Assembly: GCA_021904315.1 (NCBI GenBank)
Contig: CM038916.1
Coordinates: forward strand, 17,567,897 to 17,631,896
From: Sphagnum magellanicum
Taxonomy: Eukaryota; Streptophyta; Sphagnopsida; Sphagnales; Sphagnaceae
Length of the DNA: 64,000 nt
Direction of reading: 5' to 3'
This document shows positions 23,091-36,289 of the stretch, one piece after another. The position numbers and the translations under genes are program-made. A model generated the notes under the pieces. It had not been told where the DNA came from and did not search any database. It saw only the letters and a list, made by a program, of their open reading frames with translations. Every line of letters begins with the position of its first letter. The stretch's first letter is position 1.

Positions 23091-23399
23091 CTTTATTTGG
23101 GGCTAAAGTCTGTAAACCATATAACAAATTTTATTTTATTTTAACCAACAATGAAAATTTTGGTTTAAAGTGAAAAAATTCATAAGGCAAGTGCAAATGT
23201 GAACCCCATTATTAATCACCTAACTACAATCCCCCCCCAAAATCTTCAATGTTCACTTTGTAATTAATTTACATATAAATAAAATTTTATGATCAATGAT
23301 AATTGATTTTTTATTTAACTTTTGATTTTTGAATTTCAATGTAATCATGCACATGATATAATTTATCCATTGGCATGAAAAAAACAATTCAAACTTTTG

Positions 23400-23960
23400 T
23401 GTACAACCTCACTCTACTAAAGATTTTAAAAAATGGTCATGTTCAATTCTTTAGTTTTTCCATTGGTCTTTTAAAATTTTCACAAACCTACTAAACCTTA
23501 TTACACATTTAATTATTTTTTCATTCAAGATAGTTAAAAAAAACATTCAAACTATGAAAATTTAAATGCAATAGCCCCATTAGCCCTTTTTTTAAAAAAT
23601 TCAGCCTTACATACAACCTTATTAAATATTGCCATTTAAAAAATGGAAATGATGGAAAATTACCCAAATGATATTTTTCCATCATTCCCATTCTAGAGTT
23701 CTCACAAACCTACCAAACACTATTACATATTTAATTATTGTTTCATCCAAGATAACAAAGAAAATATATTCAAACCACCAAATGCAACAACCCCATTAGC
23801 TGAAAATTTTAATTTCGAGCCTACACACAACTATGTTATGTTGACCATTTTAAAAAGCAATTCTCCTTTAACATTTCCATTGGTCTTTTAGAGTTCTCGC
23901 AAACCTACCAAATCCTATTACACATTTAACTTTTATTTCACTCAAAATAACTTAATTTTG
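23400..23960 (+). repeat. Satellite-like tandem array, about three units near 200-230 bp
   Basis: Three successive blocks repeat 'tttccattggtctttta..', 'ttctcacaaacctaccaaa', 'tattacacatttaa', 'tttcattcaagata', 'gcaa.a.ccccattagc', with about 70-80 percent identity by eye. The array is degenerate and non-coding. Confidence 0.65.
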
Positions 23961-26740
23961 TTGAATGCAATTGTTTATAAATTTGTTAACTAGGTAGCAA
24001 GTACATGTTAGCACTATTGCACCTTTTTTACAATAAAAAAATGTTAGGGAAGTAAAAAAAACATTTTCCCATTGTTACATCAACAAAAATTGAAAATGCA
24101 ATATGCAATAATATTGCACAATCACATTCCTATAATTAGAGCTAATTGGAAGAATCTACAACCACATAACCCAAATGCACCAAGCAATGCATTATATGTA
24201 TATAGAAGAAATATAAACAAATAAAATTGAATATAGCAAAAATTGCACACAAGATGCAAATTATTTTGAAGTTGTTAAATTTTTTTTTGGTCACATCAAA
24301 AACTTGAAATCTCAACAAACAACCAACACATCATGGTATGTGCCTTATTGTATGTTCAAAAATGACAAAAAAACTCATAAATATTCCAATTTAATTGCAA
24401 TAAAAAAATGACTCTTATCACACAAAAAAATCACAACTCATCACATGTGTTTGAAGTAAACACAAGTGTGGTTTTGTCAATTTTACAATGTATAATATGT
24501 GGTGTTTATTAGGGCATATAACACAAAAAAATTTCAATTTGACACTAGGTAATGGCCAATGTATTGGATCTTTTTAAATGCATGTACATCAATGTTGCAA
24601 ATTCTGATTTTAAATGTTTTTAATGACTATAATAGTTTTCAAATTTTTGATCATGGATAAAAGAAAAGTTGTACATTTAGTTATAATGTAGGGGTTTGAT
24701 GCAAAATATGAGTTAGATTTGGTATTAATGTCAATATATAATCCAAAACATATTTTTAAAAGGTAAAAAAAAGTATTTAAAAGGTAATTTTGGTAATTAA
24801 TAAACCAAATACACAAAGGCCACATGTACATTGTAGTCATTGGTAAAGATTCTAACCTTGTTATTAATGGTTCCTCTTCTTGTGATTGCACCTTATAAGC
24901 ATCAAGACTCATAACCAACTTCATGTAATTTGAAATATATATATAATGGTCCCATGCATAATAATTAGAAGCAAACAATTTAATTATATCCATTCGTTGT
25001 CATTGATAACTTTGCATTCTTATTCATGATGAAGTTGTTTTAGGACCTTCAAAATTAACATGTTTTTCAAATTCATATCCAAATTATTCCAATTTGTCAA
25101 CATTGAAATAACCAAATGTGGCTAACATAATATCATTATCATCAATAAAACTTCTTCAATTAAGAAATCATCAATGGATTGCTTTTCTTCTCAGCAATCT
25201 ACCCTTACATTACTTGACCAAATATTTTAAATAATCATGACAAGCTTGTTTAAATTTTCAACTCTTAGCCTATTTGAATTATAGGCCTGTCAATGTTTTA
25301 GTTATATCAAATATGCATTCATTCTCAATATGAAACATGGGAATGTCAATAGTCAAAGGAATGCCACCAATTTGTCATGCAACAAAAAAAATGTTTGGAA
25401 CCCTTCATTTGGTGGTGTTTTCCACCAAGTTAGGGGCAATGACAATCGTTGGGCTTCACATGTAGGTGGCACAATAAAGATAGTTCATTTCTTAACAATG
25501 TTTGCAAAGTATTTTCATTTGAAACCATTGCTCCAAAAATATAATTTTTGTTGGGGTGAAAGCACATTAAAGTGGTCAAAAAATGTTGTCATGAATATTT
25601 TTTTAAAAATTATGTGACTTTCAACTTCCACCAGCCCAATATAAATTTTTTTTTCATATTTTATATTCAAAATAAAATAATTCAACTACCAAATAATGCA
25701 ATTGTCAAAAGAAACTACATTTTTTCATTGATAATAAATGATTAAATAGTATATTGTGAAAAATTAATACATGTAATCAATATACTACAAAATGAAAATA
25801 TATTCTTAGAATAATTCAAATAATTTTAACACTTGATGGAGTACTTAATCATATATTGAATATGAGTTGATTATACCATTTCAATTCCATATGAAAAGTT
25901 CCACTAATGTGATTTCACAAAAAAATATCGACAAGGTTTTCGATTCAAACAAACATAATTATGTTGGGAAAAAAATTGTTGAAAAATTACTTTCATTTGA
26001 AAGATAACAAGAATTATGTTAGAGGCATTTGTATCAAAATCCATTTTACTTGTTTATCAAAACACTAAATGAAATCAAAGAAATCCTACCCCCAAAATAA
26101 TACTAAATATACTAAAAATAAAGTACATTTTCATGCTTAAAATGGCCCCTTGTAGTGTGGTTTCACCCAATGGCAAGTGTTGGTGGTTCAATAAGATTAA
26201 TAATAGCAACATCAAGGAATTGAAAACAATCATTAAAAGTGGCATCAAAGTCGTATTGTTGTATTTTAATGCCATTATTTGTACCATGGTTCACCTTCAT
26301 GTACCTTTCCTATGAATATCACTTTGAAGCTATTAAAACATCGGTTTAATATTAATGTAAGCATGTTATTATTTTTTTGGCATTATAAACAATTGTATAT
26401 AATAGAAATGGAATCAAGATTGCCAAATCTTTTGCCTTCATGTGCATGCACAATGCTTGTCATTTTGACTCAAAATCCCACACTTCACAAATATGATGGT
26501 GTTAATTTTCTATTACTAAATTTCATGTTATCCATCCACACACTTATTGAAAATGCAATGTTTAAGGCATCAAAGAGTAGCTAATAAGCTTGGATTTGAT
26601 TCAAAATACATTGTTTCATTATGGGAAACATAATTTTGGTGATTGTTCTGCAAACTACCCATGCAAATGTGCATTCAATTCATTACATTGTACAATCCTA
26701 AGGTTTCTTGCCTTCCCATAGATTAAGGCCATGTCAATAT
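23961..26740. other. AT-rich region, no recognised gene
   Basis: The longest open frame is 127 codons on the minus strand (24610-24993). It contains short protein-like runs (NYYAWDHYIYISNYMKL) weakly reminiscent of a transposon gag, but not enough to call. A 95-codon plus-strand frame at 25330-25617 is also unrecognised. The region is probably decayed transposon DNA. Confidence 0.35.
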
Positions 26741-26754
26741 TCTAGGGTTCTTTC

Positions 26755-26910
26755 ACTACTATAAAATGTTGGTGCAATTCATTAGTCCATGTTCAATGGA
26801 CCGGTGAATTTTCTACATCCCCATTAGGTCCCATCCATTGGGACGAATGGAATTCACTCAAAATCTAGTGAAATCACTTGGTCTACATGGACATAGTTTG
26901 TTGTAGTGTT
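26755..26910 (+). repeat. Dispersed repeat, copy 1 of a pair
   Basis: About 145 bp shared with 29338-29485: 'gtgcaattcattagtcc', 'ttcaatggaccggtgaatt', 'cattaggtccca', 'gtgaaatcacttgg', 'tacatggacata'. Internal complementary words (ggaccggtgaatt / aattcac) suggest a foldback. Confidence 0.6.
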
Positions 26911-27784
26911 TGAAACATAATTCCATTATTAGCAACTTTGATTTTTGACTAGGGATTTCAATTTCCAATGACAAAGCTTGAATCACTTAGCATGCCTTCT
27001 TCATTATGTCCTTGCTTGATTTTTTCATCCATGTAAAATTATTTATTTTACAAAACAAATTGCATGGTTTTTAAACTAACCTCCCAAAAGCCAACACATA
27101 CATTTATATCATTGTAGACATATTGGCATGCCTTGCTAACTACATCACCAAAACATGTCCTTCAAGCCAAGGACTTGCAATTGTGAAAAGAACACATCTA
27201 TCTATAAATAAATAAATCAATGCAAGGGTGGACATATTGCCATCTTTATCTTTCACATAGGTAATCAACTTGTTTAACAAATTGTAAGATACCAATAAAT
27301 CCTTGACTTGTGTTATGATCATCACTTTTGCCATATCAATAGTTTCAAAAAGTGTCATGTAATCACATGGCAAGTTGCCCATCATGAATTGATGATTTAT
27401 TTATTGAACAAATGAGTCATGCCCAGATCTAGACATCCATATATCAAAAGATGTAGTTCTTAAGCATCCGAAGTAGGAAACATAGATTGTTCCATGGTTG
27501 TGGCCACTAATGAAAGGATGGCATGTTGAACTAGTTACTTTCAATTTGGAAGCATGACTTGACATTCTAACACATGATTAGGCACCTCAACCAATGACAC
27601 TCCACAATGGAAATCACCATATAACATTTGGAAACAAATAACAACTATTTGTTATTTGTCCTCCATGAAATCTTTTGCCCCACATCCTCCTTGTAAGGAA
27701 TATTACCCCTTATAAAGTGATTGATGATGGCCCTACATCACAAATTAATAAGCTTCATGGGTTCATTCCAAATTTGTGCAAGTT

Positions 27785-27985
27785 TTATTATTTAAACACA
27801 GACGTCATGCATTATTTAAACACATAAGTCATGTGCACAACTTTCATGTGTAAAAAACACAAATAAACATACAACATCTATGTCTAAACAATATGAGTAG
27901 GTATATGACATTTGTGTTTAAACAATGTGCATAACATCAATGTTCAAACAATATAAGTAGATGAATGACATATGTGTCTATTTCA
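27785..27985 (+). repeat. Degenerate tandem repeat
   Basis: Words such as 'ttatttaaacacat', 'gtcatgtg', 'ctaaacaatatgagtagg' and 'gacatttgtgt' recur at roughly 60-bp spacing. Confidence 0.45.
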
Positions 27986-28599
27986 TACAAACTTATGAAA
28001 AGAAATTTTCACATGATTATTATTGCCAAATTGTGACCCATGAAGTTTGTGATGTATACCTAGGATTGGTCTAATGTTTAAACTTTTCTTGCCACCCTTC
28101 TTTTGTTATAACATTTAAACATTGGGTATTTTCCACCTTGCCCAAACATCTACATGCTCAACCATCACATTTTTTTCATAGTAGTCCCATGGTCTTTACA
28201 TTTTATGTGATCACATTATCCTTTTCCTTATTAAACCACCGGAATGGTAGGCTAGGGCTTAATGGATCAATGGCTTGCATAGTTTAAGGAATTATAAACA
28301 ATATTGTATTTTTATTTATGGTAGACTTGTGTTATTATTGTAACATAAAGGGCAAGAAGGGTGTTGTCATTGTAAGATAGAATGAGGCTCGATTGGTTAT
28401 GATTAAAAAAAAGGGCAATTAAAATTAATTTAAGGTGTGAAAACTAGGACTGAACTTTGGAGGAGTTTTGATTTTGGATCATTAAAAGTTGTAATTTCTT
28501 TAAAGAAGTTCATGCTAGAATTAGGAGAAGATACTTGATGGAAAAAGACCATTTTTTATGACTTTCCTACTTGTTTTTTATTTATGTTTTCAATTTGAT

Positions 28600-28790
28600 A
28601 CTTTGAGCTCTTTTTTCAATTCATTACAAATATGGATTTTTATCATTTTGATATGTTTGTTCTTTATTTTTGTAAATTTTTTGTTGTTATAGATGTGATA
28701 GTGTCAATGACAATATGTTACAATACAAAACATGAATTAAAACATCATAAGAAAATTAATATTTACCATTTGACAACCATTGTTGGAAAT
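28600..28790 (+). repeat. Dispersed repeat, copy 1 (partner at 44560-44745)
   Basis: Shared order: 'caattcattacaaatatg', 'ttttgatcattttgatatgtttg', 'gatagtgtcaatga', 'caaaacatgaattaaaac', 'cataagaaaattaa'. Probably part of a decayed transposon; the open frame here (28632-28832) is not convincing. Confidence 0.6.
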
Positions 28791-28899
28791 GAATTTGGGG
28801 GTAAGAAATTCAGATTTTACAATGTTATTTAATTTTTTTCTTTTTTTGTTGTAAATATAAAAAATTTGTTGTGTGAATTTTCTTTCTTAATTATACGTA

Positions 28900-29340
28900 T
28901 TTAGAATTGGTTGAAAGGTTGTTAGGATTGAAAATCTGAACAAAACAATTGTTGTAAAAATTTGAATCTACAACAATCTATTGACCAGAGAAGAGTAATG
29001 GAATGGGGATGAATGTGAATCACATGGTGACTTGAAGTCTACAAAGACAATTAAATCAAATTCTAATTCAATTGAATGAAAAAGAAGATGTAGAAGCTGA
29101 ACCACAATTGTTGGATGATGTAACATAGTTTCAAATTTTAGAAAAAGTACAAAATATAATGTCAAAAATACCCAAGAGAAAAGAACACCTTGCAAGGTAC
29201 ATATGTCATCTATAACATTCATGGAACCTAGGGAAACATTTATTGGTAGAGCAATGAAATGACCCAATATCCAAAAGAGATTATCATTGAGGGTAATACG
29301 TTCCAAAGTTGAACCAAAATGATGGCTTGATACAAAACGT
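28900..29340. other. Unidentified region with a 126-codon minus-strand frame
   Basis: The frame 29348-28968 is long for DNA this AT-rich but is hydrophobic and has no recognised motif. It could be antisense to a decayed transposon gene on the plus strand. Confidence 0.25.
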
Positions 29341-29485
29341 GGGTGCAATTCATTAATCCTTATTCATTAGACCAATGAATTCACAATATACACATTAGGT
29401 CTTATTCACTAGGACTAATGAATCCACTTGAAATTCAATGAAATCACTTGGCATACAAGGACACATTTTATTGTAATGGTTACCC
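29338..29485 (+). repeat. Dispersed repeat, copy 2 of a pair
   Basis: Direct-orientation partner of 26755-26910, about 75 percent identical by eye. Confidence 0.6.
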
Positions 29486-29489
29486 TTAT

Positions 29490-31380
29490 AAACATGCAAC
29501 ATTGGGTACATCAAAAAACAAATATGAATCTGTCTTCTTGAGGACATGGTAATTTGTATAGATTTGAAGAGGTACTATGTGTTCATGAGGAAGTACATGA
29601 AGGGTTGGAGATAAGGTCAACATATAAAGGTTTGGTTGGTAATTTGTTTCACTTTAATACAATTAACCACTTGATGAATGGGAAGAAAAATTGGACAACA
29701 AGGAGGTTGAACAAGCGATACCACAATATGCAAATATTATATTTTAAACAAAATACAATAGTAGAAAAAACCCATTTTGCAACTTGTCCAATGCAACTAA
29801 AAATGTCATTTGCAACTACGTGTATGTTCAATACATATAATTTATTATTTTTATGTAGATCAAATTTTAGTTTACAACATATCAAGTAATGATACATACT
29901 TGATGAATTTGCATAAGTCTAATGTTTATTCATTCTTTTACATATGATGTTTTAATTTATTTTTAAAACTACAATAAAAAGTCATTAATTATTAAGCTAC
30001 ATGTAAATTTTATATATATAAATGAATGGTCATGTATGATGAATTTTTTTGTGCATATAAATATTAAAATCGAATTTGAAAATAGAATTTAATGAAAATT
30101 TGAAATGTAAGTCAAATTAATTACCTGTATGTTTAATACAAGAATAATTTATAATTTTTATGTAGATTTAATTTTTTTTTACACATATCAAGTAAGGATA
30201 CATAATTATTATTTTTGGAATTCTAATGTTTATCCTAATGTTGGATATTAGTTCTAATAATTTTTATAACTTTAATTTTACTAGCAAGATTTATATATTT
30301 ATTATTATATTATAATATAATTGGAATAATTAGTAAGGATATTTAATAAATGATTATATAATTGCAGCCATTATTATTATTTAAACATTACTATACTTAC
30401 AATTTTATTTTTCATGTATTTTTATTATTTAATGTTTATTACATTAATTCATAATAGTTATAACAAGTTAGGTAAATACAAACAATAATGGTTACATAAC
30501 TAGTCTAACCTAGCTACTACCTATAATATTATTAATAATGGTGTTGTTTTTATTCTAGCCAATTATTATATCGCTACATTATAATGATTATTGTAATACA
30601 AGTACCATTAAAAAAATCGAATTACTATATTTTAGTTAATTATTTGTTTTATGAAATCTTAATAAGAAGTTATAACATATTAATAAATTTTAAATATTGA
30701 ATAATTATTAGTAATTAACTATTTAATAGATAATAATAGTTAATCGCTCAAAATTTAAAATTTCAAAACTAATTTAAATTTCAAAAAACATTCAATCCTA
30801 ATTAATGTTAAATTAAATCAAATAGGATTTCATTTGTTAAGTGTCATGCAACCTAGGTCTAGCCTTAATATAAGCCTAAATTAAATGGCATATGTTTAGG
30901 GTTAGCTTAGGTTCCTAGGTTTAGACCAAACCTATGTTTAGGCTAGGTGGCCAATGTTTAATCACCACATGGCCTAACCTATGGATGTGAATGTGCCATG
31001 TGTCAACATTGTGACTATGCCATGTATCAACAAACCATTAGCTAGATGTTCAACTTACATAATTACAACTTAGTTAAAATTGCAATTGGATTTTTTGTTG
31101 ACATCATGCCCAATTAATAGATGAAGTTCATCCAATAGTTGAGAATAATTGAAAACAATTCTCGACTATAATGGTATGTAGTTTGGAACTAAAATGGTAA
31201 ATAGTGATTATTCTTGTGGTGTTGATACACTATTGACCATTTGAACTAGAATGTCATTTTTGACTTGTACTTGTCAACTTTTTTGGTTTACAGTTGGAAA
31301 AAACATTTCCCAGTTGCAAAAGAAACTTCGCAACTACACTTGTTCCTTTTAACTATGTTTTATAATTAAAATGTAGTTGG
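29490..31380. other. Very AT-rich region, no gene seen
   Basis: Composition is close to 75-80 percent AT between 29940 and 30800. 'cctaggtttag' words recur at 30850-30980. Nothing recognisable. Confidence 0.4.
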
Positions 31381-32869
31381 AAATGTAGTTGCAAATAAAA
31401 GGTTTTTCTACTAATGCAACTAGTTTTGTACCAACAAAATTTGTAGTGGTAAAACCTCATGAAGATGTACCTATACAATTAACCATAGGAATATTGTCAC
31501 ATGCAATAGTTATACCACACTGGTACCACCATATCCTAGAAGAGACCTTCTTAAACCCCTACGAGGTGCTACAATAACATTTGTGCAACTTGTAATATCA
31601 TATTTTAGGCCTTACAAGAGACCTCTAAAATATCATGAATATAAGAAAGATTCTGATATGGATGTTCATGTTAAAGTATTTAAAGTTACCATTGAAATTA
31701 ATAGTGAAATGATAAATGAGGAAATAACAAATATATTTAATTTCAAATTGAAGGATAATGCATCAGATTGGTGTAACAATTACATGAGAAATCATCCACA
31801 CTATAAATTTGTAGATCTAGAACATGCCTTTTGTAAACATTACATGATAGTACATAATGATGAACAAATGTACTTGCAACTCAAGAATTTAAAGCATGAG
31901 ACAACAAAAAGGGTGGAGGTGTACTATGAAAGATTATTAAAGCTAACAAATAGTTTATAACACAATTGATAGTTTCTTGACAATAATGTTTAGATTTGGA
32001 CTCCAATCTTATCTACGTATTGTTACAACATGGATGTAAAAGGACACTTTGCAACAACATAAGGAATCTACACTTTTGTGTGAAGAAGGTCTAGTTTTAC
32101 TTGAAGCACATAGTTCGTTATTAATACCACATACATCAATAACATGAGTGGTGGTCGTGGGGAACCAAGTAGTTGTGAAGCCTAACATGTACTATACAAA
32201 TTGCCATCATACAAACCATAACATGAGATGTGTAGGAATAAAAGAAGGAAGAACCCATTGTAGTTATTACTAAAGTGAATGCACAAGCTATTAAACCCCC
32301 AAGACCATTAAATTATCCTTGCCACATTTGTTGGATAGTAGGCAACAAATTAACCCAACTATCCCAAGTTTGGAAAAAATGCAAATTGTGTTCAAGGACA
32401 AAGGTGGAAAATTTGTGGAAAGCAAACCTATAGCCGAGGTAAAAGTGATTACTACCTTGGTTAACATGGTTGATGTCCATTTTGCAACTATTCAAAATAA
32501 GGCCATTGAAGAACATGTGTTCAAAGATTGAGAACCAAGGAAAAACAAAAATACAATAGACTAGGAAGTGGAAGAAAAGTTGAAAAAGTCCATCGTGGAA
32601 ACCATACAATAGATGCAAATAGTCACTCCACCATTGGAATTAATACCTTTTACTATAGTTGGAGAATGGACTACCAGTTGGGCAATGATGCCAAGTTTAG
32701 TTGATTTCAGAAAACCAACCAAGTCATAGGAAGTACTTTCTACCTCCCCAAACAAGTTCATATTTGCAGAACAGATCTTTCATGATGTCAATAAACATAT
32801 GTTAAAAACCAGTTACACATTGAATTATGGATAGCTATTCAAAATTGCACATGAACTCAAGACATTATG

Positions 32870-33060
32870 ATAAAAAATGTGTTTTGTAACTGGCCTTGCA
32901 ACTCAATTTCACAACGGACACTTGCAACTCACTATATTTATACTTCATGAGTTCTAACGGACAAGTTGCATGAGTTGCAAAGTTGCAACTCATCATATAT
33001 ACGGTGCAACTCATTGTAACTCAATTGCAATTTAGTTAAAATGATTCATTTTCCACTACT
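32870..33060 (+). repeat. Degenerate short repeat of the form (t)gcaactca
   Basis: 'ttgcaactca' and close variants recur at least eight times in 190 bp, inside the interruption of retroelement A. No product. Confidence 0.5.
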
Positions 33061-33274
33061 ATTCAACTCCATTATAACTACACCCATGATGTCATGTTGA
33101 TGTCATTAATTATCATCCATCTATTAAAATTTGACATGTGGCATTATGAAGATTTTTTGACATAAAAATTTTGAAATATTGATCTACATTGTCCATTATG
33201 ATTGTTAATAACGGTCCAAAATTGCGACACATGGCATAATAAAAATTTGCCACGTGGCATATTAATTGTATTTT

Positions 33275-33400
33275 GGATATATATATATATATATATATGG
33301 TAGGTCAAATGTAACCATACCTAGGACCTACCTACCTACCTAGGTAGAAAAATAAACTGTACTTACTTACCTAAGTAGGTAAGTAGGTAGGAAAACACAA
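33275..33400. repeat. AT dinucleotide run and ACCTA/TAGGT palindrome
   Basis: A TA/AT dinucleotide run (about 33278-33298) is followed by 'acctacctacctaggtag' and then 'cttacctaagtaggtaagtaggtagg', giving self-complementary arms. Confidence 0.6.
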
Positions 33401-35338
33401 GACTAAATGCATTCAAGAATAACCATGAAATTTTATTTTATGTTTTGCTTTTAGGTTAAACATTTTTCAACTCATCCCAAAATGGCACATGTATTTTAAT
33501 TTGAAAACATAAGAGAACAAACCTTCTTTATATAGTTTGTAACATGGGGTTCGAAGATAAAACATATAGGTTAAATCTTTTAGTTGTTCATTAGTTGCAA
33601 TTGAGTTGCAACTATAACACTTAAGCATTCAAGGCAAGCCAAATCCAAGGGGAGGGCTCCATATTTTTTCTATGTTTAAACAAAACTTGAACCTTTTTTG
33701 TTAGCACATCTAGTGCACTAAAAATCGTCAAAAATGGAATAAAATTAAGAAAGTTATGGCCTCTCAAAATAGAAGGGTTTATAATTCAAAAAACAAACCA
33801 CCAAATGTTACAAAAGCTGGTTCCCAAACGCCCATAGATTCCTTGTATGTTGTTTGTTTGTTATTAAAGTTTAAAGATAATTTGTAGAATTTTAGGTGGT
33901 GTTCCTATAACATTTTAAATTGCTTAGAATTAAAAAGAAATAAGAAAATTATGAAGTTTGAAAGTAGGAAGGGTCCAAAGAAAAAAAAAGGAAATAGAAT
34001 GTCTTTTGTAAGTTGGAAAACTTATTTATCTTATTATTATTCTTTCATTACTCATTTTCCTTTACACTTCAAAGATGATTAGAATTTGAAGTAGCGCTCT
34101 CACAACATTTTAAATCACTCAAAATGAAACACATATGATGAAGATATAAATAATTAATGAATATGTATCCTTATTAAGTTATAAGTAGTTGTTTTATAGT
34201 CATAACATAGTTGAACAATAGTACTTTAGTAGTGGTGCATTAATGGCCATACTAATCATATCAATGGGAATCATAATTAAAAACTAGATGCAAATGTATC
34301 CCATAATGGTTGGTGGAAATGTGGACATGTGGCATAATCAACATGTATGTGCATTGTACACTAATTGCAACATAGTTGTTATTTTAATGACACATTTATA
34401 ATAATTATAAAGTAGTTGCCACATATAACTACAATGCAACTCATAAAAAAATCAAACATGGTTGACTACATATGTATATATGATGTGTATAAATTACCAT
34501 ATAAAATACCTATTTTCAATTCACTTACAACTATAATACAACTAATTGATTTTTTGACGTGGCAATTTATTTATTAATGCATTGTATTTCTAAGGGGATA
34601 ATTGCATAGTAATTGTAATACTTAAGGGACAATTGCATAATAGTTGTATATGAATTGGTTTTTTAGTTTTAGTTGTAAGGTAATGTGGTTTTGGTAGATG
34701 CGATTTCTCATAGTGAGAAATACTTGTGGTAGAAATTAAACTTATAGATAGACCATAAATCTTTACTAAGACCATTATAGACAAAATAGTTAGCCTTGTA
34801 GTACCCAATATTGGCACTTTAATAGTTGTTATAAATAATCATATGGATGTTATACATGTGCAAATTGGGAAGAACACTATTGAGGATGCATTCTTAGATG
34901 GTGGGTCATGGACGAACATCATTATTGATTAATTGAAAATTAATCTACCTAAATTTAGACCTACACCCTATAATGTGTGGGATGGCATATCAAACTACAA
35001 TAGAACCAATAGGATTAATCATAGATCCAAAGATGTATGTGCATGGAATACCATACATAGTTACATTCATGGTCTTACACAACACTATTATAGATATTAA
35101 TTATTCCATGTTGTTGGGTAGACTATGGCTCAGGGATGATAAAATAACACATGATTGGGGAAATAACATGATTAAAATATAGGGAAATGGTAATGTCAAA
35201 ACCATAACAATGAAAAAACATTTGATGTGAAGAGACCAAAAGTATTACTTAGTTTTGACTATCAAAATGGCATCACATGGATAGGAGGAATGCACATATG
35301 AAAAAGAAAGATGAGGAAAAATATTTGATGTTTATTAA

Positions 35339-36159
35339 TGACGTGCTCCCAAGTCACGGGGTGAAACCCACTTGAGGGTTTCACAAAGTCAAGTTGCGGA
35401 AAGTTGAGACTTGGAGGCACGCTCCCGGCTTCCAACTCTAAAAAGGGGTAGAGGGTCGAGTTGGGAGCCCAGGGATTAGACTAGGAAAAGGGACTAACTT
35501 ATCTTGTGTGAATCTGCATCCAAAAACCAACCAAATCGGGTTAGTTTAGCATTCGGGACACCCTTGGGTGTTGGGACTTGCCACGGGCACTTGGACACAC
35601 AAGACTCACCACGGCCTGGACTCGGGGGAAGCCACCACCTTCCCCCATATAATATTCTCTGCGGCTGGTCGCCGAGGCTACATCCAAATGGCACATTTTG
35701 TTGGGACTCCCGAAATGGAGTCCCGGAACTGTCCCGGCTGCACTCCCGGAACTTTGAACGGCCATAACTCCTCGCCCCAAGCTCGGATCGGGACGAGTCT
35801 TGAATCAAAGTTGTAGCTCTCGTCAAGAGCTTTCCAACGCCATGTTGCACTCTACAAGGAGACGTCAGGAAAAGGTCGATTCCCGACTTTTAGTGGTCGG
35901 GAGTCAAATTGCTAGTTTGACTCCCGACCTTTCTTTTGCCCATAACTTGGGCTACAAATGTCCGAATGGCCAATGCGAGGCCATTTTCGATATCTACGTT
36001 TCAAGACCTTTTCAATGACACCAAGAACGCTTCAATGCGAGGTGTTTTGAGCCTTGCTGTCGAGCCCTAAACATTCGGGAGTCCCAGAGGACTCCAAACC
36101 TCCAACTTTTCCAAATGTTGGGCTTCACCCCCACACTTGGCCAAAGTGGGGTTGCGACA
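35339..36159 (+). mobile_element. Solo LTR copy 2 (TG...CA, TSD attaa)
   Basis: 821 bp from tgacgtgctccc to gttgcgaca, flanked by attaa at 35334-35338 and 36160-36164. The ends and the 5-bp duplication are what LTR retrotransposon integration leaves, and the absence of an internal region marks it as a solo LTR. It contains a TATA-like ccatataata near 35645 and a 14-bp-stem hairpin at 35895-35929. GC content is well above the flanks. The many open frames on both strands inside it are not genes. Confidence 0.92.
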
Positions 36160-36289
36160 ATTAATGAAATTGAAGTATTTTTTATCAATACCATTCATTA
36201 TCCCAAAAAATTGTAAACTCATTTGTAGTGAATATAATTTACAATGAGAGAAGGATACAAAGACCAATCTAGTCACCTTGGTGTGACTA

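Larger units (their letters stand above)
31389..35338 (+). pseudogene. Retroelement A: decayed Ty3/gypsy-like gag and protease
   Basis: The best block is gag at 31583-31960 (about 125 codons), with the retrotransposon capsid pattern: FNFKLKDNASDWCNNYMR, then LEHAFCKHYM, then YERLLKLTNSL. Near 32185-32235 a degenerate zinc knuckle reads TNCHHTNHNMRC with its first cysteine changed to tyrosine, and near 32325 a second has lost its histidine. Frameshifts and stops follow. A retropepsin-like block runs about 34855-35182: AFLDGGSWTNIIID (active-site aspartate in DGGS) and YSMLLGRLWLRDD. Between 32840 and 34680 about 1.8 kb of AT-rich DNA interrupts the frame. No reverse transcriptase, RNase H or integrase is visible; the coding region ends at the solo LTR inserted at 35339. 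Confidence 0.8.

Noticed and set aside
24610..24993. 127-codon minus-strand frame as a copia gag
   Set aside because: Resemblance to gag is limited to a few residues, and one frame of this length is not surprising in 64 kb on six frames.
35494..36018. Many overlapping open frames of 70-118 codons within LTR copy 2, and similar frames in copy 3
   Set aside because: They lie wholly within solo LTRs with perfect target duplications and occur on both strands, a result of higher GC content.
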